Source: Parazoarcus communis
Lineage (GTDB): Bacteria > Pseudomonadota > Gammaproteobacteria > Burkholderiales > Rhodocyclaceae
DNA: 64,000 nucleotides
Direction of reading: 5' to 3'
Assembly: GCF_003111645.1 (NCBI RefSeq)
Contig: NZ_CP022187.1
Span: 930,001 to 994,000, forward strand
The notes under the pieces were generated by a model. That model searched no databases. It was not told the origin of the DNA and saw nothing but the letters and a program-made list of their open reading frames with translations. Both the position numbers and the translations under genes were made by a program. The first letter of the stretch is position 1. Every line of letters starts with the position of its first letter. This document shows, piece by piece, positions 34,797 to 44,009 of this stretch.

Positions 34797-35393
34797 GACA
34801 AAACCCCGAACAAACCAAGAACTCAGCTCGACCGCGAAGCGTGGGTCAATGCCGCCATCGAAGTCCTTGCCGAAGAAGGCATTGCCGGACTGCGGGTCGA
34901 AGTACTGGCGAAGCGCCTGAAGGTCACAAAAGGCAGCTTCTACTGGCATTTTCAGGACCGGCGCGACCTCCTGATTGCCATACTTGGCCTGTGGAAGGAA
35001 GGACGGATACGCGACATCATCAAACAGACCACCGCCGTGCCCGGCAAGGAGCTCGCGCAGATCTATCACGTCATCGACGTCTATAGTGCGAACCGTAGCC
35101 GCCGGGGCATGATGATCGAACTCGCGGTGCGCGACTGGGCACGCCGTGACGCCGACGCCGCGGCAATCGTCGCAGAGGTCGATGACGTCCGCCTGCGCTG
35201 CGCACGCGATCTCTTTCTCGCCTGTGGGGTGCCAATGGAAGAAGCGTCGAGCCGCTGCATGCTCCTTTACGCCTATGTGTTCGGGGTCTCCCTGATGAGC
35301 TACGAGAAGTTCGACAGCGATGTCGCACGCCTGAAACGCGACATTGCCGATCTTATCGCGCGCTCGTGCGTGGGCGCGGCCGCCTCCACCTAG
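34794..35393 (+). CDS. TetR family transcriptional regulator
   Basis: 199 aa from the ATG at 34794; an ATG at 34764 is possible, but that start lies within the palindromic cluster. Neither has a clear ribosome site. The N-terminal HTH (about residues 12-58) contains AAIEVLAEEGIAGLRVEVLAKRLKVTKGSFYWHF, the classic TetR recognition helix. The ligand domain follows and is family-variable. Divergent from etfB, it probably controls the etf/acyl-CoA dehydrogenase operon and itself in response to an acyl-type ligand (inference). Confidence 0.85.
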   Translation: MDKTPNKPRTQLDREAWVNAAIEVLAEEGIAGLRVEVLAKRLKVTKGSFYWHFQDRRDLLIAILGLWKEGRIRDIIKQTTAVPGKELAQIYHVIDVYSANRSRRGMMIELAVRDWARRDADAAAIVAEVDDVRLRCARDLFLACGVPMEEASSRCMLLYAYVFGVSLMSYEKFDSDVARLKRDIADLIARSCVGAAAST

Positions 35394-36172
35394 GGCGTTC
35401 CACCGCTCGCGCCGAGTCCGGGCAGGGCTGCGCGGGCGTTTGCACCGGTCGCACGAATCACCTCTTCTACGGGAAGGCCCCGCAGCTCGGCAAGAATCCG
35501 TGCATAGCGTGCAATATTGGCCGGGACATTGGGTCGCCCCTGCCCCCAGGCTGGCGCCATGTCCGGCGCATCGGTTTCAAGCACGATTGAGTCGAGTGGC
35601 AGTTCGGTCGCCAGACGGCGGATGCGCTGTGAGCCTTCAAAGCTCATCGCGCCCCCGAATCCAAGCTTGAAGCCCAGTTTGATGAAAGCATCCGCTTGCT
35701 GCCGGCTGCCGTTGAAGGCATGCGCAATTCCTCCGCACACGGCATGCTGTCGGAGCTGCTTCAGCACCGCATCCTGCGCTCGCCGCAGATGAAGGATGAC
35801 CGGAAGCTGGAAACGCTGCGCAATGCGAAGCTGGGCAACGAAGAAGCGCAGTTGCTGCTCACGATCGGCCTCTTCGACGAAATGATCGAGGCCGATTTCT
35901 CCGACCGCAACACACTTCGTGCGGCCTAACTCGTGCTCCAGAACTTCAAGATCGCCCTGGGTTGCCGCAGCGGTGAAGAGCGGGTGGATTCCCAGCGCCG
36001 GGTAAATATCGCGGTTTGCCGCAACAAGCGCAGTAACGCGGTGGAAACTCTCACGATCCACCGCTGGAACGACAAACGCACCAACGCCGGCGGTCCGCGC
36101 ATCGATCAGCACACTATCGCGACTGCCATCGAACTCCGCGGCGTCGAGATGAATATGCGTATCGATCAGCAT
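35390..36172 (-). CDS. tatD: TatD family metal-dependent hydrolase
   Basis: 260 aa from the ATG at 36172. The metal-binding motif is IDTHIHLD at residues 2-9. GEIGLDHF near 95, then PVILHLRRA, GIAHAFNGS and VLETDAPDM complete the amidohydrolase-type site. TatD proteins are 3'-5' DNA exonucleases/DNases in quality control. The last four nucleotides overlap those of the convergent TetR gene. It begins 22 nt after the crotonase-fold gene. Confidence 0.9.
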   Translation of the reverse strand: MLIDTHIHLDAAEFDGSRDSVLIDARTAGVGAFVVPAVDRESFHRVTALVAANRDIYPALGIHPLFTAAATQGDLEVLEHELGRTKCVAVGEIGLDHFVEEADREQQLRFFVAQLRIAQRFQLPVILHLRRAQDAVLKQLRQHAVCGGIAHAFNGSRQQADAFIKLGFKLGFGGAMSFEGSQRIRRLATELPLDSIVLETDAPDMAPAWGQGRPNVPANIARYARILAELRGLPVEEVIRATGANARAALPGLGASGGTP

Positions 36173-36194
36173 GACCGCCGTCAGGCCCTTGCGC

Positions 36195-36995
36195 TCAGCA
36201 ACCCTTCCATTCGGGTTTGCGCTTGGCGACGAAGGCGTCGATACCCTCGGCCGCATCGTTCGTCATCATGTTGCAGGCCATGGTTTCAGCCGCCATCTGG
36301 TAGGCCGCCTCCATGCCCATCTCAAGCTGGCGATAGAACATCTGCTTGCCCATGCTCACGGCTACCGGTGACTTGGCAACGATCGCTGCAGCGAGTCTTG
36401 CGACCTCGTCATCCAGTTGATCCAGGGGCACGACCCGATTCACCAGACCACGCCGCTGGGCCTCGTGTGCATCGATGAAGTCGCCCGTGACCAGCATCTC
36501 GAAGGCCTCTTTGCGCCCCATGTTGCGCGACAGGCCTACGCTGGGCGTGGCGCAGAAGAGACCGACATTGATGCCGGAGACCGCAAACCTGGCGACATCG
36601 GAAGCCACCGCGAGGTCGCACATCGACACCAGCTGGCAACCGGCAGCCGTCGCAATGCCGTGAATGCGGGCAATGACGGGCTGCGGAATCTCGGTGAGTC
36701 GGACCATGAACTTTCCGCACAGGCGGAAAAGTTCCTGCTGGAAGCCGAGGTTGTGGTTGGCACGCATCTCCTTGAGATCGTGCCCCGCACAAAAGGCCTT
36801 TCCTTCTCCGGCCAGTACCACCACACGTACGCTCTTGTCGGCAGCAATCGCATCGATCTCGGCAAGCAGCGTTTCGAGCATCGCCTGTGACAGCGAATTG
36901 AACTGCATGGGCCGGTTCAGCGTCAGCGTTGTCACACCAGCTTGGTCACGGCGAAGCAGCATCGGTTCATCGACCGGATGGGGAACGGCGCTCAT
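36195..36995 (-). CDS. Enoyl-CoA hydratase/isomerase family protein (ECHDC3-like, atypical active site)
   Basis: 266 aa crotonase fold. The CoA/oxyanion segments CAGHDLKEM (69-77) and GIATAAGCQLV (113-123) are present. At the positions of the two catalytic glutamates of crotonase (E144 and E164 in rat) are Gln121 and Gly141, so classical hydration is unlikely. The sequence resembles the poorly defined ECHDC3 group. A very strong AAGGAGGAGAC precedes the start, and a LiuR-like palindrome is centred 23 bp upstream. Confidence 0.85.
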   Translation of the reverse strand: MSAVPHPVDEPMLLRRDQAGVTTLTLNRPMQFNSLSQAMLETLLAEIDAIAADKSVRVVVLAGEGKAFCAGHDLKEMRANHNLGFQQELFRLCGKFMVRLTEIPQPVIARIHGIATAAGCQLVSMCDLAVASDVARFAVSGINVGLFCATPSVGLSRNMGRKEAFEMLVTGDFIDAHEAQRRGLVNRVVPLDQLDDEVARLAAAIVAKSPVAVSMGKQMFYRQLEMGMEAAYQMAAETMACNMMTNDAAEGIDAFVAKRKPEWKGC

Positions 36996-37010
36996 GTCTC
37001 CTCCTTTATG

Positions 37011-37026
37011 TTTACGTTAACGTCAA
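37011..37026. promoter_or_regulatory. LiuR-like operator palindrome
   Basis: TTTACGTTAACGTCAA contains the perfect 10-bp palindrome ACGTTAACGT (37014-37023), with only one mismatched pair in the full 16-bp dyad. It resembles the reported binding motif of LiuR, the MerR-type regulator of branched-chain amino acid and related acyl-CoA catabolism in proteobacteria. The position, just upstream of the crotonase-fold gene, fits. No merR-type gene is in the window. Confidence 0.5.
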
Positions 37027-37027
37027 C

Positions 37028-37063
37028 GGCCGATCATGTTAGCGCGAAGCTTCACGATCGGCC
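37028..37063. repeat. Perfect 8-bp inverted repeat next to the LiuR-like site
   Basis: GGCCGATC (37028-37035) is the exact inverse of GATCGGCC (37056-37063), with GAAGCTTC (37046-37053) inside the loop. It starts two bases after the palindromic operator. There is no T tract, so an ordinary terminator is unlikely; it may be a second operator or an mRNA hairpin. Confidence 0.4.
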
Positions 37064-37092
37064 ATCCCGAACGAATGTTTATTTAGACAAAC

Positions 37093-38745
37093 TTATTCGA
37101 ACGACGCGGTAGACCTCGCCTGCTCACGCAGCACGAACTTCTGGATCTTTCCTGTCGAGGTCTTTGGCAGTTCGCCAAAGATGACCTTTTTCGGAACCTT
37201 GAAGCCGGCCAGGTGCTCGCGGCAATGGGCACGGACCTCGTCTTCGGTCGCGGATGCGCCGTTCCGGAGTTCGACGAAGGCGCACGGCACCTCGCCCCAC
37301 TTCTCGTCGGGCAGGGCAACAACGGCAGCTGCCATCACTGCAGGATGCCGGTACAGCGCATCCTCGACCTCGATCGAAGAGATGTTCTCGCCACCGGAGA
37401 TGATGACGTCTTTCGACCGGTCCTTGATCTTCACGTAGCCATCGGGCTGCATGACTGCGAGGTCACCGGTGTGATACCAGCCACCGCGGAAAGCCTCTTC
37501 CGTGGTCTTTTCGTTCTTCAGGTAGCCTTTCATCACCAGGTTGCCGCGGAACATGATCTCGCCCATGGTTTCGTTGTCCCAAGGCACCGGCTCCATCGTT
37601 TCCGGATCGAGAACAGTGATGCCTTCCTGCGCGTGATAACGCACACCCTGGCGGCCGTTCTTCACGACCTGTTCCGCCAGCGGCAGCTCGGCCCACTCAT
37701 CGTGCTTGGCGCACACAGCGGCGGGACCATAGGTTTCGGTCAGCCCGTAAACGTGTGTGACATCGAAGCCGATCTTGGCCATGCCCTCGATCACCGCTGC
37801 CGGAGGCGGCGCTGCGGCAACCAGGCCCGACACCTTGTGGTTGATGCCCTCGCGCCACTCTTCGGGCGCATTGGCGAGCATGGAGTGCACAATCGGCGCA
37901 CCGCAATAGTGAGTGACCTTGTGCTCACGGATGGCGTCGAAGATCAGACGCGGATCAACCCTGCGCAGGCAGACATTGACACCTGCGTTGGCCGCCATCG
38001 TCCAGGCGAAACACCAGCCGTTGCAATGGAACATCGGCAGCGTCCACAGATAGACCGACTGCGGCGGCATGCCCCAGGAAACGATGTTGGACATCGAGTT
38101 GAGATAGGCGCCGCGATGGTGGTAAACAACGCCCTTCGGGTTACCGGTCGTGCCCGACGTGTAGTTGAGCGAGATCGCATCCCATTCGTCGGCCGGCTGC
38201 TCGAAGTCGAACTCCGGGCTGCCGGTTTCCAGCAGCGCTTCGTACTCGATGGTGCCGACACGCTCTCCGGGACCGGTGTATTCGGGATCATCCACATCGA
38301 TGACGATCATGTCCGGGCGGTTCGCCAGCTCGATGGCCGTCTTCATCATGCGTGAATACTCACGGTCAGTGATGAGGACCTTTGCCTCGCCATGATTGAG
38401 GATGAAGGCCACACCCTCTGCATCAAGCCGGGTGTTGATCGTGTTGAGCACTGCGCCACACCCTGGCACGCCGAAGTGCGCCTCGAACATTTCCGGCGTG
38501 TTGTTCAGCACCACCGCCACCGTGTCGTGTTTGCCAACGCCGAGCTGCTTCAGTGCCGATGCGAGGCGGCGGCTGCGGTTATACGCTTCCGACCAGGTAT
38601 AACGACGCTGACCATGGATCACCGCAACGCGATCGGGGTAGATATACGCGCTGCGCTCAATGAAGGTGAGCGGCGTGATCGGCACATAGTTTGCTGCATT
38701 CTTGTCCAGGCCCTGGTCGTAGGGCGACACTTTCCTCTCGGTCAT
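37093..38745 (-). CDS. Acyl-CoA synthetase (AMP-forming)
   Basis: 550 aa from the ATG at 38745, with GGGAG 5 nt upstream; the frame remains open upstream to 38832. ANL-superfamily motifs: YTSGTTGNPKGVVYHHRG (P-loop-like A3), YGLTETYGPA (A5), GWYHTGDLAVMQPDGYV (A7), KDRSKDVIISGGENIS (A8) and the catalytic lysine in PKTSTGKIQKF (A10). It activates a carboxylic acid to its CoA ester. It is followed by the crotonase-fold gene, suggesting acid activation and oxidation. Medium-chain or aromatic specificity cannot be told. Confidence 0.92.
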   Translation of the reverse strand: MTERKVSPYDQGLDKNAANYVPITPLTFIERSAYIYPDRVAVIHGQRRYTWSEAYNRSRRLASALKQLGVGKHDTVAVVLNNTPEMFEAHFGVPGCGAVLNTINTRLDAEGVAFILNHGEAKVLITDREYSRMMKTAIELANRPDMIVIDVDDPEYTGPGERVGTIEYEALLETGSPEFDFEQPADEWDAISLNYTSGTTGNPKGVVYHHRGAYLNSMSNIVSWGMPPQSVYLWTLPMFHCNGWCFAWTMAANAGVNVCLRRVDPRLIFDAIREHKVTHYCGAPIVHSMLANAPEEWREGINHKVSGLVAAAPPPAAVIEGMAKIGFDVTHVYGLTETYGPAAVCAKHDEWAELPLAEQVVKNGRQGVRYHAQEGITVLDPETMEPVPWDNETMGEIMFRGNLVMKGYLKNEKTTEEAFRGGWYHTGDLAVMQPDGYVKIKDRSKDVIISGGENISSIEVEDALYRHPAVMAAAVVALPDEKWGEVPCAFVELRNGASATEDEVRAHCREHLAGFKVPKKVIFGELPKTSTGKIQKFVLREQARSTASFE

Positions 38746-38806
38746 CTTGACTCCCGCCGCAATATTTTTGTGGTCTGCATTCTTGCTGCAATGACGCGAA
38801 AATATG

Positions 38807-39427
38807 TCAGGCACGACATTGCGCCCGTCCATTCAACCCCTGTCCTGATGTGCGGTCAAGCTCCTCGAGCCATTCGGCCAGATCAAGCGACAGCTGTCTT
38901 GTCAGGCGACGGTAGGCTGCGACGCCCTGCTCTGCCGTGGCCGGTATGCTGTCCTGCGTGAGCCGGAACTCCTTGCGTGCCAGCACCCTGTCGCTTCGGG
39001 CCGGAAGCCAGGCCGCGCGCGCCACGATCTCAACCCGTGCGCTGGTTTCGCTGTCGAAAATCTGGACGAATTCATCGAGCTCGATCCGGAGCCTGCACTC
39101 GTTGGCAACCGGACTGCCTCCCAGGATTGCACGATCAAGCGAACGCGCAAGCAGCTCGGACGGATTCGCAACCCATCTGCTCTCGACGAAAGCCCTCCGC
39201 TGGAAAGGGCGGTCCCATTCCAGCCGGTACTGCATTGCAGAACTGTTGAGCCACGACGGCGCACGCAACTGGATCTGTGCCGGTGCCCGCCCCGGCGGCA
39301 TTTCGAGCATCTCGACGATTCCGAGATCGTACATCGCAACAGCTTTGGGTGCCACGACCAGGCCATTGCAGGCGGCCAGCAGCATGCCGAGAAACGGAAT
39401 CAACAACAGTTTGAAGTAGGCTTGCAT
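38807..39427 (-). CDS. Lipoprotein of the ABC-type transport auxiliary family (Mla/Pqi type)
   Basis: 206 aa from the ATG at 39427, which has AAGGA 5 nt upstream; two earlier ATGs lack this. The N-terminus has a hydrophobic stretch and lipobox LLAAC, so it is a predicted lipoprotein. The remainder resembles the ABC_trans_aux/PqiC family (RAPSWLNSSAMQYRLEW, then SLDRAILGG). It is the last gene of the MlaE-MlaF-MlaD-lipoprotein operon and probably forms the outer-membrane end of the lipid transporter. Confidence 0.82.
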   Translation of the reverse strand: MQAYFKLLLIPFLGMLLAACNGLVVAPKAVAMYDLGIVEMLEMPPGRAPAQIQLRAPSWLNSSAMQYRLEWDRPFQRRAFVESRWVANPSELLARSLDRAILGGSPVANECRLRIELDEFVQIFDSETSARVEIVARAAWLPARSDRVLARKEFRLTQDSIPATAEQGVAAYRRLTRQLSLDLAEWLEELDRTSGQGLNGRAQCRA

Positions 39428-39474
39428 GGTGTCCTTCATCACGGGGGGCATTTCTCGGGCTAATCAGTGGGTCA

Positions 39475-40413
39475 TCAGCGCCCCTGGAAACCGGCCTCGC
39501 CAGGCCCTGGCGTGCGTTCTGCCGGTCCGGTCAACAACATCTGGGGCGTCGCTTCGACTTCTTCGATCAAGCGTCCGAGCCTCCGCGAGGTAACGGTCAG
39601 GTCGCGCAGCAGTTCGTTCAGTTGGGGCAAGGTGCCGTCGATTAAACCGTCACCGGCCGCAATCGCGGCCCGATCGACGCGTGCCGACATCTCGGAAAGC
39701 TGAACCAGAAGGCCGCGCAACTCGGCTATCGTCGGCTCTGCCACTGCGCTCGTCCGTTCAAGGTTGGCGAGCGTGCTCGAGAGCTTTGCCATGTTGTGTT
39801 CGCTGAACGCACTGCGGATGGCAGCCAGCGTTCGCGGCGCATCGGCGAAGGTCTTGTCGACGCCTGCAATGGCGGACTCAAGGCGCTCGAGCGAGCCGCG
39901 CAGGCGATCCGCGTTCTCATCATTGAACAGGATGGAAATACGGTCGGCAACTTCCTTGAAGCGCTTTGCCGCCGCCAGTGCGCTGTCGGCAATCTGGTCG
40001 ATCAGCCCCGACTCCAGGGCAATCCTCGGCAGTCTGCCTGCCTCATCCACCAGCGGGACCCCACCATCGCCTGTCTCATTGAGCTGGACATAGGCGAGTC
40101 CGGTCACGCCCTGCGTCCCGAGGCTGGCGCGGGTCTTGTCCGTGACCGGCAGGTCGGCACGGATGCGGATGCGCACCAGAATCTGGCGCGGATTCTCCGG
40201 ATCGATGCCGATATCGGTCACGCTACCGGCGGACATCCCGCGGTAGCGCACACGGGCCTGCACGTTGAGGCCATTTACCGTGCCGTTCGACACCAGCAGA
40301 TAGTCCCGTGTCAGCTCCCTGTCTTCCGAGAACCACCAGAGTGACAGCACCAGAATGCTGCCCAGAAAAAGGGCAAAGAGACCGGTCGCGATCGCATGGG
40401 CGCGATTTTCCAT
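39475..40413 (-). CDS. MlaD-like MCE-domain protein
   Basis: 312 aa. One N-terminal TM helix (about residues 10-28) anchors it. The MCE/MlaD domain (about 38-115) contains VNGLNVQARVRYRGMSAGSV and SLGTQGVTGLAYVQL. A long helical C-terminal part (about 150-300) carries heptad-like repeats. MCE proteins form hexameric periplasmic rings or tubes that bind lipid. The extended C-terminus is longer than E. coli MlaD (183 aa), so a helical tunnel is possible. It starts 3 nt after the ATPase gene. Confidence 0.9.
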   Translation of the reverse strand: MENRAHAIATGLFALFLGSILVLSLWWFSEDRELTRDYLLVSNGTVNGLNVQARVRYRGMSAGSVTDIGIDPENPRQILVRIRIRADLPVTDKTRASLGTQGVTGLAYVQLNETGDGGVPLVDEAGRLPRIALESGLIDQIADSALAAAKRFKEVADRISILFNDENADRLRGSLERLESAIAGVDKTFADAPRTLAAIRSAFSEHNMAKLSSTLANLERTSAVAEPTIAELRGLLVQLSEMSARVDRAAIAAGDGLIDGTLPQLNELLRDLTVTSRRLGRLIEEVEATPQMLLTGPAERTPGPGEAGFQGR

Positions 40414-40416
40414 TAT

Positions 40417-41219
<803 letters not shown>

Positions 41220-41223
<4 letters not shown>

Positions 41224-42338
41224 GCGGGGACCCCGATGGAACGCGTGGCGATGGCAAAGATCGCATCGACCAGGATCACGATGGTGATGGCGGAAACCAC
41301 CGACGCAGTCGTGTTTGACGAGAGGCTCTCGGTGTTGGGCCGCACTCGCAAACCGAAATGACAGGCGACGAGCGAGATCAGCAAACCGAAAGCCGCGCCT
41401 TTTGCCAGCCCGATGAACACGTTTGCGATTGGCACGACCCGAGGCAAGGTCTCGATGAAGAAGCCGAAGCTCATGCCAAGGTCTATACGTGCGGAAACCA
41501 TACCGCCAAACAGCGCGATACCCGAGGTCCACAGCACCAGCAGCGGCATCGCGAGCGTCAGCGCCACCACCTTGGGCAGCACCAGCCGCAGCGTGCGCGA
41601 AACGCCCATTGCGGACAATGCGTCGATCTCCTCGGTGACCCGCATCACGCCAAGCTGCGCCGTCATCGCCGAGCCGGAGCGGCCGGCCACGAGCACCGAC
41701 ACCAGCACCGGACCAAGTTCGCGGATGATGCCAAGGCCAAGGATATTGACGATGAAGACGTCGGCACCGAAGGCCTTGAGCTGAAGCGCGGAAAGGTATG
41801 ACAGGACCACGCCGATGAGGAACCCCACCAGCGCCGTGACCGGCATGGCCTTCACACCCACCTTGAAAAGGTTGGCCGAGATTTCGAGCAAGGGCCACTC
41901 ACGCGGATGGCGGAGCAGATGCAGGACGTCGAGGCACAGCTGGCCCAGCAGGGCAAGAAAGGCCAGGACGTGATCGCGAAAGACGAAAAGTGCATAGCCG
42001 AGCGATGCGGCCGCATCGAGTGCGGTGAAGCCGGGCGCTTCGGGAAGCTGGCTGGCATCCGCTTTGGCAACCCGTTCGATGACCACCCGGTGGGATTCGC
42101 TGAGCTCAACCGCATCCGGCCAGCGTCGCTTCCATCCGCCCCACAGGAGCGTCGCCCCGAAGCTGTCAATGCGCCTCAGACCGGCGAGATCCCAGCGTGC
42201 ATCCGTGGGCAGCGCCGCCAGCGTTTGCCGGATTGACGCAAGCTGCGGCGACAGTGCGCGCAGCGTCCAGTCGCCGCTCAGCCGCCAGACCCCGGATTTC
42301 GAATCGATCGCAATCCCAGGAGAGAGGGTGCCCGACAT
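41220..42338 (-). CDS. MlaE-like permease fused to an N-terminal STAS domain
   Basis: 372 aa. Residues about 1-100 form a STAS-like domain (WRLSGDWTLRALSP, then WDLAGLRRIDSFGATLLW), the equivalent of the separate MlaB subunit. The MlaE domain follows, with GFLIGVVLSYLSALQLKAFGA, the loop ELGPVLVSVLVAGRSGSAM and EEIDALSAMGV. First gene of the STAS-MlaE/MlaF/MlaD/lipoprotein operon. No MlaC-type soluble carrier is present, so the system may use a different bridging route. Confidence 0.9.
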
Positions 42339-42344
42339 CGACGC

Positions 42345-43847
42345 CTAACCTGCCATCGTGCGACTGGCCATGCTGCGAACATAGAGTCCACGTCCGACCG
42401 ACATCCACTGGCGCTGCTCCTCATCGAGCGCAGCCGCGGTCAGCGGCAGCTTTTGCAGCCAGGTTGCGGGCGTGTTGACCGCGAAGCCCCTGCCCTCGCG
42501 TGACATGGTGATTGGCGGCACGCCACGTGCATCGCGGGCGCGATGAATCACCACCGCGAGCCTCAGGCAGGCGATCAGCAGCCAGTCCGAGCTCGCCGGA
42601 TCGATCGCGGCAACCCGTTCCAGCTTGCCGCGGTGCGCCAGCACCAGCCGCGACAGCCGGCCCTGGTCCATGCGCGAAAACCCCGGCATGTCGGCATTGC
42701 CGAGAATGTAGGCGCTGTGTTTGTGATAACTGGAGTGTGCGACCGAGATGCCGATTTCGTGCAGCAGTGCAGCCCAGCGCAGGAAGCGGCGATCGGTCTC
42801 GTCGGTCTTCTCGCCACTGGGGTCGAGCTGGCTCAGCAGATGGCTGGCGGTGTCGGCCACCTGCTCGGCCTGGCGCCGGTCAACCCGGTAACGCGTGCCG
42901 AACACCGAGACCGTCGCATCGCGCAAGTCGTCATGGTGGTAACGGCCAAGGAGGTCGTAGAGCACACCCTGGCGCAATGCGCCCTCGGAGAACACCATGC
43001 GATCCAGCCCGAACTCCTTGAAGATCGCGCTCATGATGGAGAAACCGCCGAGGATGACCGGAATACGGTCACCCTTGAGGCCGGGAAGATCGAGCGCGTC
43101 GATATGGCCGGCGCGCAGGAAAATGGTCTTCAGCTTTTCCAGTCCGTCGCGCGTTATGCCCCCGGCGGACAAGCCGTTCTGCTCGAGAATCTCCACCAGC
43201 GCCTTTGCCGAGCCGCTCGACCCCACGGCCTCTTCCCAGCCGGTCTCGCGGTAAACGTGGGCAATCGCCTGCAGTTCTCGCCTTGCCGCCAGTTCTGCCT
43301 CCTTGAGCCCGCGTTTTTCAATCTTCCCTTCGGGGAAGTAATTGAGGCTGTAACCCACGCAACCCATGTATAGCGACTCAAGCTGCAGCGGCTCGAAGCT
43401 CTTGCCGATGATGAATTCCGTTGAACCACCGCCGATATCCACAACCAGCTGCTGCTTGTGAGGGTCGGGCAGCGTATGCGCGACCCCGACGTAGATCAGG
43501 CGCGCTTCTTCGCGGCCGGCAATGACCTCGATCGGGAATCCGAGTGCGGCCTCGGCCCGGATCAGGAACTCGGATGCGTTCTTCGCAACGCGCAAGGTGT
43601 TGGTCGCAACCACCCTCACCGATTCGCGCGAGAACCCGCCAAGGCGCTCATGAAAGCGCTGCAAGGCAGCGACACCGCGTTGCTGTGAGGCCATGTCGAG
43701 CCACTTCTCGGGCGACAGGCCAGCCGCAAGCCGTACCGGTTCCTTCAAGCCATCGAGGGGGTAGATCTGGTCGTTGACGATCCGTCCCACCTGGAGCCGG
43801 AAACTGTTGGAGCCGAGGTCAATCGCGGCGATCAAGTCTTGCATCAT
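42345..43847 (-). CDS. ppx: Exopolyphosphatase (Ppx/GppA family)
   Basis: 500 aa ASKHA-fold enzyme. The N-terminal phosphate-1 motif is AAIDLGSNSFRLQVG; phosphate-2 is VVDIGGGSTEFI. The C-terminal HD-like region contains LLHEIGISVAHSSYHKHSAY. It removes terminal phosphate from polyphosphate (or hydrolyses pppGpp). The start is uncertain: two adjacent ATGs at 43847 and 43844 follow a pyrimidine tract with no ribosome site. Divergent from ppk. Confidence 0.93.
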   Translation of the reverse strand: MMQDLIAAIDLGSNSFRLQVGRIVNDQIYPLDGLKEPVRLAAGLSPEKWLDMASQQRGVAALQRFHERLGGFSRESVRVVATNTLRVAKNASEFLIRAEAALGFPIEVIAGREEARLIYVGVAHTLPDPHKQQLVVDIGGGSTEFIIGKSFEPLQLESLYMGCVGYSLNYFPEGKIEKRGLKEAELAARRELQAIAHVYRETGWEEAVGSSGSAKALVEILEQNGLSAGGITRDGLEKLKTIFLRAGHIDALDLPGLKGDRIPVILGGFSIMSAIFKEFGLDRMVFSEGALRQGVLYDLLGRYHHDDLRDATVSVFGTRYRVDRRQAEQVADTASHLLSQLDPSGEKTDETDRRFLRWAALLHEIGISVAHSSYHKHSAYILGNADMPGFSRMDQGRLSRLVLAHRGKLERVAAIDPASSDWLLIACLRLAVVIHRARDARGVPPITMSREGRGFAVNTPATWLQKLPLTAAALDEEQRQWMSVGRGLYVRSMASRTMAG

Positions 43848-43947
43848 GAGGGAGAGGGATCCGTGCCCCAAAGCGCCGTAGAGCACGCATTCTACCACCC
43901 GGGGTGGCTGCGCCGCAGTGATCGAAATTGCATTAAGAATCCTGCTA

Positions 43948-43981
43948 CCGTCATTGAAATGCAACAGAAATGTCACATAAT
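43948..43981 (+). promoter_or_regulatory. Candidate Pho box and -10 of the ppk promoter
   Basis: CCGTCAT (43948-43954, 6 of 7 to the CTGTCAT repeat), TGAA, then ATGCAAC (43959-43965). Ten bases further is CATAAT (43976-43981), a 5 of 6 -10 match. This is the 18-bp box plus 10-11-nt spacing of PhoB-activated promoters. A third unit, ATGTCAC (43970-43976), keeps the 11-nt period. The right-hand repeat is weak (3 of 7). Confidence 0.45.
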
Positions 43982-44009
43982 TAGGGGACGTCACTCCAGC
44001 GGATGCCAA

